64,000 bases of DNA. Origin: Zygnema circumcarinatum. Its lineage: Eukaryota > Streptophyta > Zygnematophyceae > Zygnematales > Zygnemataceae. The stretch lies in the NCBI GenBank assembly GCA_037447605.1, contig CM074813.1:950093-1014092 (forward strand), in the 5' to 3' direction. Below, piece after piece: positions 1-12,700 of this stretch; position 1 is the first letter of the stretch, and every line of letters starts with the position of its first letter. The position numbers were made by a program, and so were the translations under genes. The notes beneath the pieces were generated by a model. The model searched no databases, was not told the DNA's origin, and saw only the letters and a program-made list of their open reading frames with translations.

Positions 1-5
1 CAAAC

Positions 6-491
6 CTGCTGCTGAAGACGTTCGCGCACAAAGTCGACGACCTCCTGACTTGACATTACGTCCCTGAGCACAGCATGAGAAGAGGATGGACCGACCAATC
101 AGAACTGAACAAGTGATTGCTATGACATGATTGATCCGTAATTAGAACTAAAACAGAAAGTGAAAACTAGAACCTTCAGCATGGAACAGAGTGATTTCTG
201 TTTGGCAGAGTTGCCACTGCCGACTCACCACACTCCGTCGCAGGCAAGAATCATGAACTCGTCTCCCGTTTGAAGACAAGCCTGAAACGGCCCTTAGAAA
301 CCAGTTTAATACGGATAAAAAACCACATCGCAGGTTGGAAACTTTCGTCCCGTGAAAATAAAAGAATTCCTCCAGTCATGAGCTGATGGGAGAGGGTGGG
401 AGCTTGGAAAACAGAGGCAGGCGGGGAAAGGGTCGGAAAACAGGCGGGGGGAAGTGAGAGAGGGGGCTGGGGAAAGGAAATGAGAGAGAGG

Positions 492-539
<48 letters not shown>

Positions 540-924
540 AGACCTGGCTTATTTCCGGAAAAGCAGTGACCATCTGGCCCTTCGGGTCAAGCAGAAGATT
601 TTGCTTGTACTCCATATCGCCTGAGCAATGCCAAAAGTGAATGCCCAGAAAAAATCCCAAAAAGGGTGATGAATGCAAAAACGAGAACATGAAATGGACA
701 ATGAGAAGGTCTCCCTTCCAGAATTTGTTGAAGGAATCAAAACAGCGGAAACTCCGTCGAACGGAATCCGTTGAACAGGAGCACGGAACGCCTACCGATC
801 GCCCGCGACAGATTGAGGCAACCGTTGATTCGTCCGTCAAAAATAAACCCGCCGGCGTTCGTTATTCGCTCTCTCTCAGCCGGCAGCTCCGGCTTGTGGT
901 CCGTGGACATATCAACGGCCTGCC

Positions 925-1008
<84 letters not shown>

Positions 1009-1027
1009 AGAGAGAGAGAGAGAGAGA

Positions 1028-1074
<47 letters not shown>

Positions 1075-1110
1075 TATATTTTGCTATATATATAAGTATT
1101 GGCTAAGGCT

Positions 1111-1193
<83 letters not shown>

Positions 1194-1919
1194 TCATAAG
1201 TTAATCAAGGATGGTACGCCGACATGATCCATTGACAAAAACTGGAATGAATCCTTCCCGGAACATCTAGCACAGTCCTCCAAGAACTATAAAAGACCAA
1301 AAAGGCAGACAGCGAGATTGGGACGGGTAGGGGAGAGGACTGGAGAAAGGGACGGTACAGAGATAAAGGAAAACGGGCGGGAAGGGGAGTGAGAGTAGAA
1401 GGGAGAGCGGAAAGGACAAAAGCGGGATACTGAGCGAGGAGACGCAAGAGAGAGAGAGAGTGAGAGAGAGAGAGTGCGGGAGAGGGAGTGGGAGCGCAAA
1501 GTGGAGAAGTCAGATTTCACCTTCCCATTTCTGGAAATCACACAGCGGGAGTCTCCCGCATTTGCAACTGCCAGCTGTCCGTTCCGCACAACAGCGACCA
1601 CTGCCGTACAGCCAGCTGTCGGGCCGTTATAGGTCTCCTTTGACTCCTCTGCCTCTGACTGCAAGTCCCAACCCCCCCCCTAGAATAACTAAAATTAGAA
1701 TAGGACAAAAAAGGGGGCAAGAGACAGACCGTCTAAAACCAGAATCAAATGCCTTACCTTTACATACCCTTAAAACTTTGAGAACCCTAAAATTCTATCG
1801 ATCTAACACTATAAGACCCAGCTAATTGTGTAATCTAAATACCCGAAAATATCGAATTTATTTTTTGAGCAAATTTTCAAACCTCGTCGAGTGATTTCAT
1901 CTCCTCGTCGTCCTCTTCC

Positions 1920-1951
<32 letters not shown>

Positions 1952-4112
1952 CGTTGGAACATAGTCCTCATCCTCCTCTTCATCCTCCTCCTCGTGTACC
2001 TCATTTGCACCCTTAATTCCCACATTCTTATTCTCCTTTGTTTGCTTCTCTCCCTTCCCAGAACCGAGATTTGAACCGTTGACTTTTTCAATCTCCGAGG
2101 ACCCTTCTGCCTTCTCCTTGTCCTTCAACTCCTCCCCTTCTCCGTCGCCTTTTGGCGCCGCCGGTTTAGATAATGAATTGCTCGTCAATCTCTGTGTTTC
2201 TTTTTGGGTTTCTCCTGAATTATCTTGTGAGGCAGGCTTCCTACTTTCTGTGGTTTTTACCTGGTCAGGTTTTTCTGCTCCTACAGAAATGCCATGAACG
2301 ATAGAACGTAGTTCCAAGTGTCCCTCTTCTTGCTTCATCATCTCGTCCATTCTGAAGAGGGTGGGAAAAAGTGGAGAGAGAAGGAAAGTGAGAGATAGTG
2401 AGAGAGGATGGGGGGGAGGGGGAAAGAGAGAACAGGCGGAGGCCAAAAGAAAGAGCGACCGAGAGAGAGAGAGCCTCTCAACAAATAATGCAAATGAGCT
2501 GCTAATGCCAACAAACAGCTAACTGCTTGAGATTACTGAAACGTTTCGACAACCAATATTCGCTTGGCAAACCCTCATCTTGCATGCAATCTCTGCCCTG
2601 AAAACGGAGGGGCCAAAAATGAGATTTTTAAGGACCGCACTTAAGGTAGGCGGCTGCGAGAGCCTCCGGCAGCCTCCCCTCCGCGAAGTCCTCCGATCTG
2701 AGCAGCTCCTCGTGGAGGTGGCGGGAGCAGTACTGGGCTACCTCCTTACCTGGAGAGGGACAGAGAGAGGGAGGGAGAGAGGAAGAGAGGGAGAGAGGGA
2801 GAGAGGGCGAGAGGGAGAGAGGGAGGGGGGTTGAGAGACAGTTGTGACGAATGCAGCGGACGAGATACGAAAGAGAGAGGGCGAGTTGGCCTCGAAGCAC
2901 GAAGGGGAAATTTGCGCGACAGGAGGGTGGGAGGAGAAGGCGAAGGAGATGGGTAGAGAATTGGAAGGGAAGACAGTGGGAAGTGGAGAGGGGAGTGGGG
3001 TGATGAGGAGGAAGAAGCGGGAAAAGGGAGAGGGAGAGGAGGAGGGGGAGAGGTGGGAAATAGGACAGGCAAGGGGAGGGGAGGAGAGGGGGAGAAGAGA
3101 AAAGAAGAGGTTAATAGGCTTATTAGGGTTTCTAGGGTTTAAGGCTCACCACCGTGTCCGTCGTAAACCCCAAAAAAAGCAGTCTCTTGATCCAATTCCA
3201 GGATGGCAGCATGCTGATTCCATTCCGCGAGGATCAAAAGTAGACAAAGAACAAAAAAATGAAAAAAGTATCAGAAGGTTGCCAAACGAAAGCTATAAAC
3301 GTAGAGGAATGATAAACTGTTTCTGCTATGAAAACATTGACTTTTGTTTCTAATAACGCGAAAGTGCAACTAATGGAGCAAAAATGAAAGAGTCGGAGGG
3401 ACATTAAGAGATGATTGAGACAGGCATATTGTTAATTCCAAATTATACTTTCTGTCCAGCCTCAAATTTTCCTGTCCTATGTCTATACCAATTCTTTTAT
3501 GTAACTTGACAATCTATTCAAACTAATCTCGAACCTTCTATTTCTACCCTTTTTTGGATGTAACGCCTCTCGGATTCAAACTCCGAATCTCTCCCCTCTC
3601 TCTCTCTTCCTCTCTCTCTCTCTCTCTCGCTGATTCCTACTCTATCCTCAGTTTCCGCCTAATTTCCTTGCCTCCCTTACTCCCTTCTACCTCTCTCCCA
3701 TCCCCTCTCACCTTGCCCTCCTGTCCCCCCAGCCTATCCCGACCTCCTCTCTTCCTTTTCTCTCCTCCACTCCAATTTACCACCACTTCAGCTTCACTCC
3801 CACTCCCATCCGTGGCTCAATTTTTCTCGTATCCATTCCTTTCCTTTCCTCTCTTCCCTCTAAGCTGTCTCCCCCTCTCTGTCCCACCCCTCCTCTCCCT
3901 CGGCCACTCCCTCTCCCTCTCACTCTCCCTCTCCCCTCCCCTCTCTCTCTCCCTCCCTCCCTACCCCCCTCCCTCCCCCCCTCCCCCTGCCCCACCGCGT
4001 CCTCCATGGACGAGCGCCAGCCCTGCATGGCGGAGGCCCCCACGCGCAGCGCCGCACTTTCCGCATCGCTGGACGTCTTCGTCACCGACGCGCTGCTCAG
4101 GTACGCGCCCAT
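6..4112 (-). CDS. PP2C-family Ser/Thr phosphatase, PPM1G-like (C-terminus beyond window)
   Basis: Metal-dependent protein phosphatase of the PP2C/PPM family. Exons (descending): 3996-4112, 3150-3213, 2641-2749, 1883-2351, 1521-1658, 796-919, 544-620, 229-281, 6-63; all phases join, giving 403 residues before the left edge. The start MGAYLS, then GASAMQGW and SMEDA, is the classic PPM1G N-terminus (Gly2 could be myristoylated, by analogy). FGVYDGHGG (about residues 53-61), ANAGDSRC (about 285-292), LNLSRAIGD and ACDGVWD (379-385) carry the metal-binding Asp/Gly motifs. Exon 4 encodes a long acidic insertion ending in an almost pure Glu/Asp run (about 205-250), as in PPM1G and plant G-type PP2Cs. 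Introns are short and rich in GA/CT microsatellites. The gene lies downstream of the BSD gene on the same strand. The family is secure; orthology to PPM1G is inferred from the insertion. Confidence 0.93.
482..538. repeat. (GA)n microsatellite in PP2C intron
   Basis: Nearly pure AG dinucleotides directly beside the 5' splice site of the PP2C exon at 544-620. On the transcribed (minus) strand it is a CT tract. Confidence 0.9.
924..1192. repeat. Compound microsatellite (AG)n-(GGCA)n-(AG)n-(TA)n-(GA)n
   Basis: Inside the PP2C intron between exons 1521-1658 and 796-919. Blocks in order: AG repeats, about twelve GGCA units (957-1007), AG repeats, about 21 TA units (1029-1071), then a 75-bp GA run (1115-1191). 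On the minus strand the first AG block supplies a CT-rich tract immediately upstream of the acceptor at 920-921. Confidence 0.95.
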
Positions 4113-4338
4113 CCCTCTCTGAGGGAGAGAGGGAGGGAGGGAGGGAGGGGGGGAGAGGGAGTAAAGAAGATGAGAGGGAGTAGGAGGGTGAGTGGAAGGC
4201 TAGAGAGGCAGGGAGAAAGTGGTAGAGGGGCAAAAAGAGCGAGGGAGCGAAAGCGCGGGACAAAGGGAGAAGTGAGGAGACAGGCCAGGAGAGGCAGCGG
4301 AGAGTGGTCGAGGGCAGCGAGGAGAGGGCGGGCAGGGC

Positions 4339-4392
<54 letters not shown>

Positions 4393-5230
4393 ATGGAGGG
4401 AGGGACATGGAGGGAGAGGCGTAGGTATGACACGGGCGACAGCCGCCTCCTATTGGCCCCCCTGGAGTGTACGATCACATAACCGTACGGAATTCGTACA
4501 GTACCTGCCGAGCCGTCACCGCGTTGTTCGTACGCATTTCGTATCGTCTCTCTGTTGTTGGTACAGTTTGAGGCGCAGTGACAGTTTCCGGTCCGGTTCG
4601 GTGACCGCCCCACGTCGACCGCTTTCGGTCGTGTTCCGTGTGTCCAGTTTAGCGTGGTGAACGGCGGTGAACAGAATCGGTCAGAAAACTAATATTCCAG
4701 TATTCCCGAATTACAGTTCTATGAAGGAAATTTTGCAAAAATGTTGTTGTTAATACTTCACAGGATTGGTCCCATCATGGCCCAAATTCGTGCTTGTGAC
4801 AATATCGGCATGGGGCTCAAGCTCTCACGAGAAGACAGACGACCGACGATTGTTTCCATTAACACTTCTGTACACGGCGCGGCTACAGCAGCATTGTCTT
4901 CTGCTTTAAGCACCACTCGCCACAATCCTAAAGCACTAAAGCCCTTACCAAGAAATCCCTGAACCCTAAGTCATAGTGACAGCGATAATTGCGCTTTGCA
5001 TCCGTCGCTGTTGGCATAACCGGCGGTACAATCTGAGACCCAGAACTGCCCTTCACCTTTTTTATTTCTAAGCACAGACACTTCAACTTCAGCATACCAT
5101 ACAAGATCCTCCTGCCCTCTCTACCTTCTCCATCTCTCACATTTATCCATTCTTTCTACTCCTCCGCAACCTCCCTACTTCTGACACCCCCCCCCCCTTC
5201 TTTCCCCCTACCCCCTCTCTCCCTCAGTCT
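4113..5230. other. Intergenic: PP2C 5' flank and BSD 3' flank
   Basis: No convincing exon seen. 4130-4430 is purine-rich and includes a (GA)n run at 4342-4390. 4465-4560 is rich in GTAC/CGTAC palindromes and is the likely promoter side of the minus-strand PP2C gene. 5130-5225 is pyrimidine-rich. Confidence 0.6.
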
Positions 5231-8081
5231 CTATATCTTAGAACCGCCTTCAGACGGTAGGTCCACCAACTCTCCGTCCGAAAGATCACTAGAAGCCGCT
5301 GCTCCCTTTCCTCCGCTTGCAGCAGTTCTTGTCCGACCCCCATCTTCACTGTACGGGCTATCTAAGTTCTGCAGAGAAGAGAGCGAGAGAGGAGTGTGTG
5401 AGAGAGAGCGCCTTAGTTCGGAAAGAAACAAAATATAGTGGTTTCTCTCTAGCATTTGGTTAAGCTGCCTTTCACTGCCGCCCCAAAGGCCTTGTCCATG
5501 GATTTAAAATTGGCTTATAATGACCTTAGCTAGTAGAAATAACGATACTTTCAAATACTGGGATCAGAGACTCGCCCCAGTTTGGTTCACAAGCTGCTCA
5601 AAATCATCTGGATCGAAATCGCCTTCATCATCATCCTCTCCTGCGCCCCGCAAGCCCCAAAATTCCGTCAGAGAATTTCCGAACATGCTCTCTCTAGATA
5701 TTTTGGTCCATCTCAATTCTCTGTTCCCCCTTTTCTGCTCCTCTTTGTCTCTCTCTTCTACTTCCTCGCCCGTTCGCCCTGCATCCTTCCTATCGAAGAG
5801 AACAAACAAACCTTACAGCAAGAAATTAAATAATTTTTGGTAATGCGGAAAAAAAAAAAAAGTTTTCCCGTGGTTTCCACGCGTTATTATCCACTTTTCC
5901 ACCCTGTATTCCCCTGTCCTTCCATCCATTCGCTCCTCTCTCCCTCACCTCCTACCCCTTCTTTCACACCTCCCTCCTAGTCTAGTCCTAGTCTCCCCCC
6001 TACCTCACTTTCTTCCACCCTCTCTAAACCATCGTCATCCTCTCCCTCTATCTTCTATCCACTCAATCCTAAGGCTGTCCATCTCCCGCTCTTTCCCCCC
6101 CATCTCGCTTTCCCTCTCTCTCGCACATCAGAAAAACGGTTTCTTTGCCCCCTTGGAAAAATACAGGTTTCTTTCCTTTCCTGAAAAACAAAGTGACAGC
6201 AAGCAGCTATTTAATTAAAACAAGAGACCAAAAAAGGTATAAGGAGAAGTCTAGGAGAGGTATTTGCATAGAAACACACCTGCAGTTTCCCCCTCCAAGG
6301 CTCCCATAAGATAGTCATCAAGGTCTTGGTCATTCGCTTTACCCTTCCCCTCCACTTTTTTGCCCTCTCCGGCAGGCATTGCTGCTACCTTCAACGGCGT
6401 GACATTTGCTTTCTTGGCCTCTGCACTCTTACTTTCCTCAAATGTTTTGGCAGACTCTGAAGCTGACGCCATTTCTATTTCTGTTTTTTGAGCGGCCTTT
6501 TCCGTTGCTTTCGCCTCATATCTGCAAGCACATCGCGACCGAGGTATGACAATGTGGGAACGGGGCAGAAAGAGGGAGGGGGGGAGCAGAAAGAGACTGA
6601 GAGGGAGAGAAGGAGAGAGTAGAACTCACGGTGCAAGATGAGAGTTAACGAGTAAGAAATAAATTTTCCAAAATTTCTTTTCCGTCATCCGTCGTGGACA
6701 TAGAAGATAGCGGAAATCAGATACTTCCTGCATCGCATTGCCAAAATAAATCAGCCCCTCCGCAGATTTTTTCAGGAAGTGAACCCAAAAACGATAATGC
6801 TCTAACAATCGTACAACCTGAAAACCTGGAAGGCCTCAAGCGCAGTGAATGACTCATTTCGCTCTTTAAAAAGTGGAAAAAGTAACATAAGTCTTGAAAT
6901 CTTACTGGAACTACTTCGAGAATAATTCGGGCGTGATGTTCCTGAAATTCAGAAAGATCCTTTGCAACAGGGCCATCACTAGGCTTAGGCTCTGCAGGAG
7001 CCTTCACGCCTGTCATATCTGCTACATCAATGATCAAAGACTTCCACAACGTTGTAAAATCATACGAATGCCGTAATTGCAAACACAATCCACAATTGCC
7101 GCATTACTCTACCTTAACCCTAAATTGTATCCTGAACCCTAACCCTAATCTCAGAACCAATTATGACGTTAGCCTTGACAATCTCAACATTACTCTCAAA
7201 TTATTTTAATTACGTAATGGTCTGTGTTACTGTAATTGTCCCTTACCTTGACAGGAACTTTGAGCTCGCAGCCACATAGCATCAGCCATCCTCCAACCCA
7301 ACCACTCCCTCAATTCTGGTCTAGCTCTAACCCTGATAGTGACTCTAAGCCTCAACACAAAACTAACCTCAACCCTAACCCTAAGCTCTAGCTGCCGATT
7401 AATGGACCTATTCTTAACAGAACCCTGATGCTACCCTAAACTTAAGCCAGCTTATTACTCCGAACTGTGAACATTCAATACATAGACTAGCTCCAACACT
7501 AGCTTTAACTTGTAACCTTATTAAAAAAAACGCTATTTCTGCAAATAAAGTACTTTAAACCGAATCGATTTCTAGCTAACCCTAGCCGAGATTTTCACTT
7601 CCAATTGATTTAAATTTCCATTTGCATCCTTAACCCTAATATTTGCCCCTCCACATTTGCCCTCCTCAAAAAGGATACTGTTAACTTCCTCCATCGGAAA
7701 CTCCTTGAAAGTTTTCAAAGTCAACCCCTTCACAAACTCCCTCAGCTCCTCCGTCACGCCATATTCCTCCAGCTCCTCCGCCTTCCTCTCTCCTCCTCTC
7801 CCTCCCGCTCCTCCCCCTCCCCCTCCCACTCCCACTCCCATCCCCATGCCCACTCCCGCAGCCTGCGCAGCCACTACCTCCCTCAGCCTCACCGCCTCCA
7901 CCACAAGCTCCTTGAAGCTTCCGTCCGCCTTCTTGGCAGCTTCCTCTGCAAACTCCTTGGACCTCCGCGCAGCCTCCGCGGCGAGCTGTTCGGAGTACTT
8001 CGCGGTCTCGCGCGCGAGCTCGTGCGACCGCTTCGCGGTTTCCTCGGCGATTGCGCGCGCTTTGGCAATCCATGACTCCAT
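5231..8081 (-). CDS. BSD-domain protein
   Basis: Exons (descending): 7599-8081, 6906-7040, 6630-6727, 6280-6521, 5591-5640, 5231-5368; phases close to 381 residues plus stop. Residues 1-60 form an Ala/Glu-rich heptad-like helix (repeats of AEEAAK/SKEFAEE type), a likely coiled coil, followed by a Gly-rich linker. The BSD domain runs from exon 2 into exon 3: LSEFQEHHARIILEVVP joins FRYLLCPRRM and KKFWKIYFLLVNSHLAPY, with the conserved adjacent Phe-Trp of BSD helix 3. The C-terminus is acidic (GEDDDEGDFDPDDFEQL) and low-complexity. The upstream boundary of exon 2 (7040) and the donor at 5591 are the least certain, though both keep phase. BSD proteins of this layout are common in plants and poorly characterised; the molecular function is not evident here. 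Confidence 0.85.
7100..7560. repeat. Degenerate telomere-like CCCTAA scatter in BSD intron 1
   Basis: Interspersed ACCCTAA/CCCTAAC heptamers within the first BSD intron (7041-7598), not a pure array. Similar scatter occurs in many introns of this window. Confidence 0.6.
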
Positions 8082-8423
8082 GGCGCAAGGAACGATCCTC
8101 AGAAACCTAAAATGCTTCGGGGCGGAAGAGAGAGGGGAGGGAGGGGAGGAGAATGCAGAGTGGGTAGGGAGAGGGAAGGCGGAGGGGATGGGCAGGGAGA
8201 GGGGAGAGGTAGGCGGCTCCTGCGCGCGACACGTGGACCCCCTAAAGGGACTACGGTACGGGGATGATTGGCGAGCATAGAGCACGACTTAGTTCCGTAA
8301 ATCGCTCAAACGCAGTTCTATGTTCGGTTCTGATGATGAAATTTGCCGTACAATGCCATCACATGTACGGAGTTTCGTACAAAGAGTAAAAACCTGCCAG
8401 CGTGTCGTTGCATTACAAAAAGG
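8082..8423. promoter_or_regulatory. 5' flank of BSD gene
   Basis: About 340 bp between the BSD start codon and the minisatellite. It contains GTACGG/CGTAC motifs (8250-8390) like those upstream of PP2C. The promoter role is inferred from position only. Confidence 0.3.
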
Positions 8424-9790
8424 ACTTGCATCCAACGGCTCAGGCGAGTCTTAATCTAACGGCCCAGAGGACCTGCATCCAACGGCTCAGGCGAGTCTTA
8501 ATCTAACGGCTCAGAGAACCTGCATCCAACGGCTCAGGCGACTCTTAATCTAGCGGCCCAGAAGATCTGAATTCAACGGCTCAGGCGAGTCTTAATCTAA
8601 CAGCCCAGAGGGCCTGCATCCAACGGTTGAGGCGAGTCTTAATCTAACGGCCCAGAGGACCTGCAGCTAACGGCTCAGGGGAGTCTTCATCTAACGGCCC
8701 AGAGGACCTGCATCCAACGGCTCAAACGAGTTTTAATCTAACGGCCCAGAGGGCCTGCATCCAACGGCTCAGGCGAGTCATAATCTCACGGCCCAGAGGA
8801 CATGCATCCAACGGCTCAGGCGAGTCTTAATCTAACGGCCCAGAGGATCTGCATCCAACGGCTCAGGCGAGGCTTTATCTAACGGCCCAGAGGATCTGAA
8901 TCCAACGGCTCAGGCGAGTCATAATCTAACGGCTCAGAGGAATTTCATCTAACGGCTCAGGTGAGTCTGAATCTAACGGCCCAGAAGACCTGCATCCAAC
9001 GGCTCAGGCGAGTCTTAATCTAACGGCTCAGAGGAATTGCATCCAACGGCTCAGGCGAGTCTTCATCTAACGGCCCAGAGGACCTACATCCAACGGCCTA
9101 GGCGAGTCTCAATCTAACAGCCCAGAGGACCTGCATCCAACAGCTCAGGCGAGTCGTAATCTAACGGCCCGGAGCAGCTGCATCCAACGGCTCAGGCAAG
9201 TCTTCATCTAACGGCCCAGAGGGCATGCATCCAACGGTTAAGGCGAGTCTTAATCTAACGGCCCGGAGGAGCTGCATCGAACGGCTCAGACGAGTCTTAA
9301 TCTAACGGCCCAGAGGACCTGCATCCAACGGCTCAAACGAGTTGTAATCTAACGGCCCAGAGGGCCTGCATCCAACGGCTCAGGCGAGTCATAATCTCAC
9401 GGCCCAGAGGACATGCATCCAACGGCTCAGGCATCCCAGAGGAACGGCTCAGGCGAGTCTTAATCTAACGGCCCAGAGGACCTGCATCCAACGGCTCAGG
9501 CGAGTCTTCATCTAACGGCCCAGAGGACCTGCATCCAACGGCTCAGGCGAGTCTTAATCTAACGGCTCAGAGGAATTGCATCCAACGGCTCAGGCAAGTA
9601 TTCATCTAACGGCCCAGAGGACCTACATCCAACGGCTTAGGCGAGTCTCAATCTAACAGCCCAGAGGACCTGCATCCAACAGCTCAGGCGAGTCTTAATC
9701 TAACGGCCCAGAGGATCTGCATCCAACGGCTCAGGCGAGTCGTTATCTAACGGCCCAGAGGACCTGTATCCAACGGCTTACAGGGTGTGT
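8424..9790. repeat. 47-bp minisatellite of two related half-units
   Basis: About 29 imperfect copies of a roughly 47-bp unit. Half A is of the form CATCCAACGGCTCAGGCGAG plus TCTT; half B is of the form AATCTAACGGCCCAGAGGAC plus CTG. The halves share the core ATCYAACGGCYCAG, so the unit looks like a diverged dimer of a 23-24-bp monomer. Some units lack a half or carry small indels (for example near 9430). Decaying CAACGGCTAA elements continue to about 9925. No open frame persists. Confidence 0.95.
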
Positions 9791-10935
9791 CCAACAGCCA
9801 GCCAGGCTTTTCATGCAATGGCCTAGTTGATCAATTGTTTTCCAAAAGCTACCTAGGCAAGCATCAAAGGGCTAACCGTTCAACGGCTAACTGGCCCTGC
9901 ATCCAACGGCTAACCGTCTAACGGCTAAGCCGTGGCCGAAACTTTTCTGCGCCCCTTTTCGTTTTTTCGAACCGATCGGGCGGCCAAGTTTGTCGTTTGG
10001 GTCAAGCATGGAAATATCGCAATATCGCCATATCTCCGTATCGGATTCGACTGATAGCCTGATAGGAGTAGGACATGCCGGTGTCGGCGCCGTCCTGCGC
10101 TGGCCCTGCCGCGAGGCGAGTGCGCGCCGGCCAGACCTGCCGGCCGCTGGCGATACGCCGACGATGTGACGATATTTTCACACTTGTCCCAAACGACAAA
10201 CTGGCCGCCCTGGCGCAAGGGAAGGGGAACGAGGGTTTGAGCGCCCCGCTGGCGCGGATCTGCCACGTGACGTTTGCGAACACAGCCCAAGTCTGAGCCC
10301 GCCAATCAGCAGGGCCTGAACTGAATCTGATTTGGCGGATGATGACGTGGCACTGACGGTCAATCCCCTTAAAACAATCTCAAACTGTCCCGTAAATAAG
10401 CTATTTACGAAATATAGGGGTTTTCCCGTATTTGAAGAGGCCTGCACTTGGAGCATCTTGTTGGGCAGCACACGGGCGTGAAGATTGACTCAAAGTTTGA
10501 TACGATTTCACCCCCACATCACGCACCCTTTGTCTGCCCTTCAATCATGTTCGACACAGCACACATTGCAACAATGGACGATTCTTCATATTTCATTATC
10601 GTTACAAATACAGAAAAAAAAACACTAGAAAATAATTCACAAATCCGGCTGAGACTGCCGGACCCCTTTCCCTTATGGCTTTCACACAGTCTCTCCCATT
10701 CATCCTTTCCTCTAATCAGCTCGACTCTGCGACAACGGTGCGGTTCCATACTGAATCTCTGCTCAAACCTGTAAACCAATATCCCAATAACGTCATTTTA
10801 TGTGATACCTGCGGACCAGTTTGCGAATGTGTCACATTGATTTTTTGAAAAAGCTCTCAGAGCATAAAGCCCTAACCCCTGCCGCCTTAAGCTAAACCCT
10901 GAACCCTGAACCTGCTCCCCCGCCCCTCCCCGCCC
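9791..10935. other. Intergenic, no gene recognised
   Basis: Contains decayed minisatellite (to 9925), a GC-rich stretch (10070-10310) with short spurious ORFs, and a 58-bp segment (10386-10443) related to the end of the element at 52891-53363. 10870-10920 has CCCTAA/CCCTGAA scatter just beyond the Rab stop codon. Confidence 0.5.
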
Positions 10936-12276
10936 TCAGCTGGAGCAGCACCCCCCGCCGGCCTTCGCTCCGGCGCCCTCCTCTTGAGAGTCGCGCGGAA
11001 CGTGTACGCGCGTGCCCTTGGAAAGGTTCAAAGGACGGTCGTCCTCTGCAGGGGGGGGGAGGGGAGGGGAGGGGCTCAGGATTGGCAGAGGTAGAGAGAT
11101 AGTGGAGGGAGGGAGGGAGGGAGGGAGGGAGGGAGGGAGGGAGCAAACTACCGCCACATAGTCCTTTAGTTTGTGTGCAAAAACCAGAAGATAACTCTAC
11201 CCACTTTCCCTTACACCTAAAAAATCTTAAGGATCCTTAGAAACCTGAAGTATCGTGTTATTCCCTAAACTCCTAAGATTTTGAAAGTTCAACGATTAGA
11301 CAACCACTATAAACTGCAAAGTCGCTAACCTCGGCAACCCTAAATCAAAGGCACCATCTAATTCTAAAGTCCCAATCCCCTCCAAAACCCAATTCCCCCT
11401 TATATCCCTTTAAATCCATTAAGCCGTTCGACCCTTAAACCCCATAACCATGAAGTACAACATCCTCTAATAGTCCAAACCCCTTGAAATCCGGAAACCT
11501 CTCAACCTGCCCCCCTTCCCCCCCACCCACCTCGTTCCCAAACCCTCCCAAAACCCTCAACCCTGCACCCTGAACCCCTTTCTAAGACCGTACCTTTGGT
11601 GGAGATCCGGCGGCTGACATTGCTGTAGATTTCCATGATGACGTGCTCGAAGGCGGCGTCCACATTCGATGCATCCAGCGCGGAGGTTTCCATGAAGAAC
11701 ATGCCCTCCCGCTCCGCCAGCTCCGCGCCCTTCTCCTTCGGCACAGCTCGCAGGTGCACCAAATCCGCCTTGTTGCCCACCAGCATCACTACCAGGTTGC
11801 TGTCACCCTGACCTGCATTTCCATGCGCTTCGTTCCGTTCAAGCTCCGACACGCTTCCGTTACCGTTCCATTCTCATTCAGGATTACACCTTAGAAATGG
11901 GCCACTCACATCTGATCTCCCGCAGCCATTGCTGAATGTTGTCGAAGGTGGCTCTCCTGCTGATGTCGTACACGAGCAGCGCGCCCAAGGCCCCGCGGTA
12001 GTACACACTCGTCACGGCGCGGTACCGCTCCTGCCCGGACGTGTCCCAAATTTGGGCCTTCACTTCCTTGCCGTCGATTTCAACGGACTTGGAACGGAAC
12101 TCGACGCCGATGGTGGCCTTTGAGTCCGAATGGAACTCGTTGTGCGCGAACCGCGAGGCGAGGTTGGTTTTGCCCACACCCGAGTCGCCTATGAGCACCA
12201 TCTTGAAGAGGTGGCTGTCGGCCGACTGCTCGTCAGAGGCCAAGCGGTACTCGCTGCCGTAGGCGGGCGGCGGCAT
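10936..12276 (-). CDS. RAB11: Rab GTPase of the Rab11/RabA type
   Basis: Small GTPase of membrane traffic (Rab11/RabA proteins act in recycling/post-Golgi secretion). Exons 11910-12276, 11594-11812, 10936-11045; phases join to 231 residues. Motifs in order: P-loop GDSGVGKT, switch I ATIGVEF, G3 box [12 protein letters not shown]4 GNKADL, G5 ETSALD, and a C-terminal GGGCCSS with two prenylatable cysteines. [14 protein letters not shown] and QQWLREIR are typical of the Rab11 group. G3 normally reads DTAGQE; here Ala is replaced by Ser, with the catalytic Gln retained. The 20-residue N-terminal extension is Ser/Ala-rich. Telomere-like GGGTTAGG scatter starts 15-20 bp upstream of the start codon. 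Confidence 0.95.
11101..11143. repeat. (GGGA)n microsatellite in Rab intron 2
   Basis: About ten GGGA units in the last Rab intron; on the transcribed strand it is a CCCT tract about 55 bp upstream of the final acceptor. Confidence 0.9.
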
Positions 12277-12289
12277 GGCGCAGAGTTCA

Positions 12290-12700
12290 GGGTTTTAGGG
12301 TTAGAGCTAGGGTTAGGTTTAGGGTTAGCGTGAGAGTCAGGGTGAGGGTTGGGGTGAGGGTGGATATTAGGGGTAGAATTAGGTTTAATGTCAGGGTTAA
12401 AGGATTAAGGTTGTGTTTAGGTTGATTTTATGTTTAGGTGAAACTCAGATTAACGTTCAGGTTAATATTAGGATGGTGTTTCGGGCTAAGAGGTAGGAAT
12501 AGGGTTAAAGTGACAGGGTTCAGGATCAAGGGTCTGAAATCACAACAGAGTTTTTTTCGTTTGAAGGATTGTGGGGGTTCGCGGTTTGTTGCAGGGGTTG
12601 GGACTGAGCGCTATCGTTCAAAAGGAACAAGCTTCAGGATTAAGCGGTTAAGCGGGCAGGCTCTTAGGGGAAGGGGAAGGTTGGGTTTAGGGTTTAAAGT
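12290..12700. repeat. Telomere-like TTAGGG/TTTAGG scatter upstream of Rab
   Basis: Degenerate GGGTTAGG, TTTAGGG and AGGTT words, densest at 12290-12370, without a fixed period. It covers the 5' flank of the Rab gene. Confidence 0.6.

Noticed and set aside
7100-7420. Possible true telomere remnant
   Set aside because: CCCTAA words are scattered, mixed orientation of context and without periodicity; it sits inside an intron with exons on both sides.
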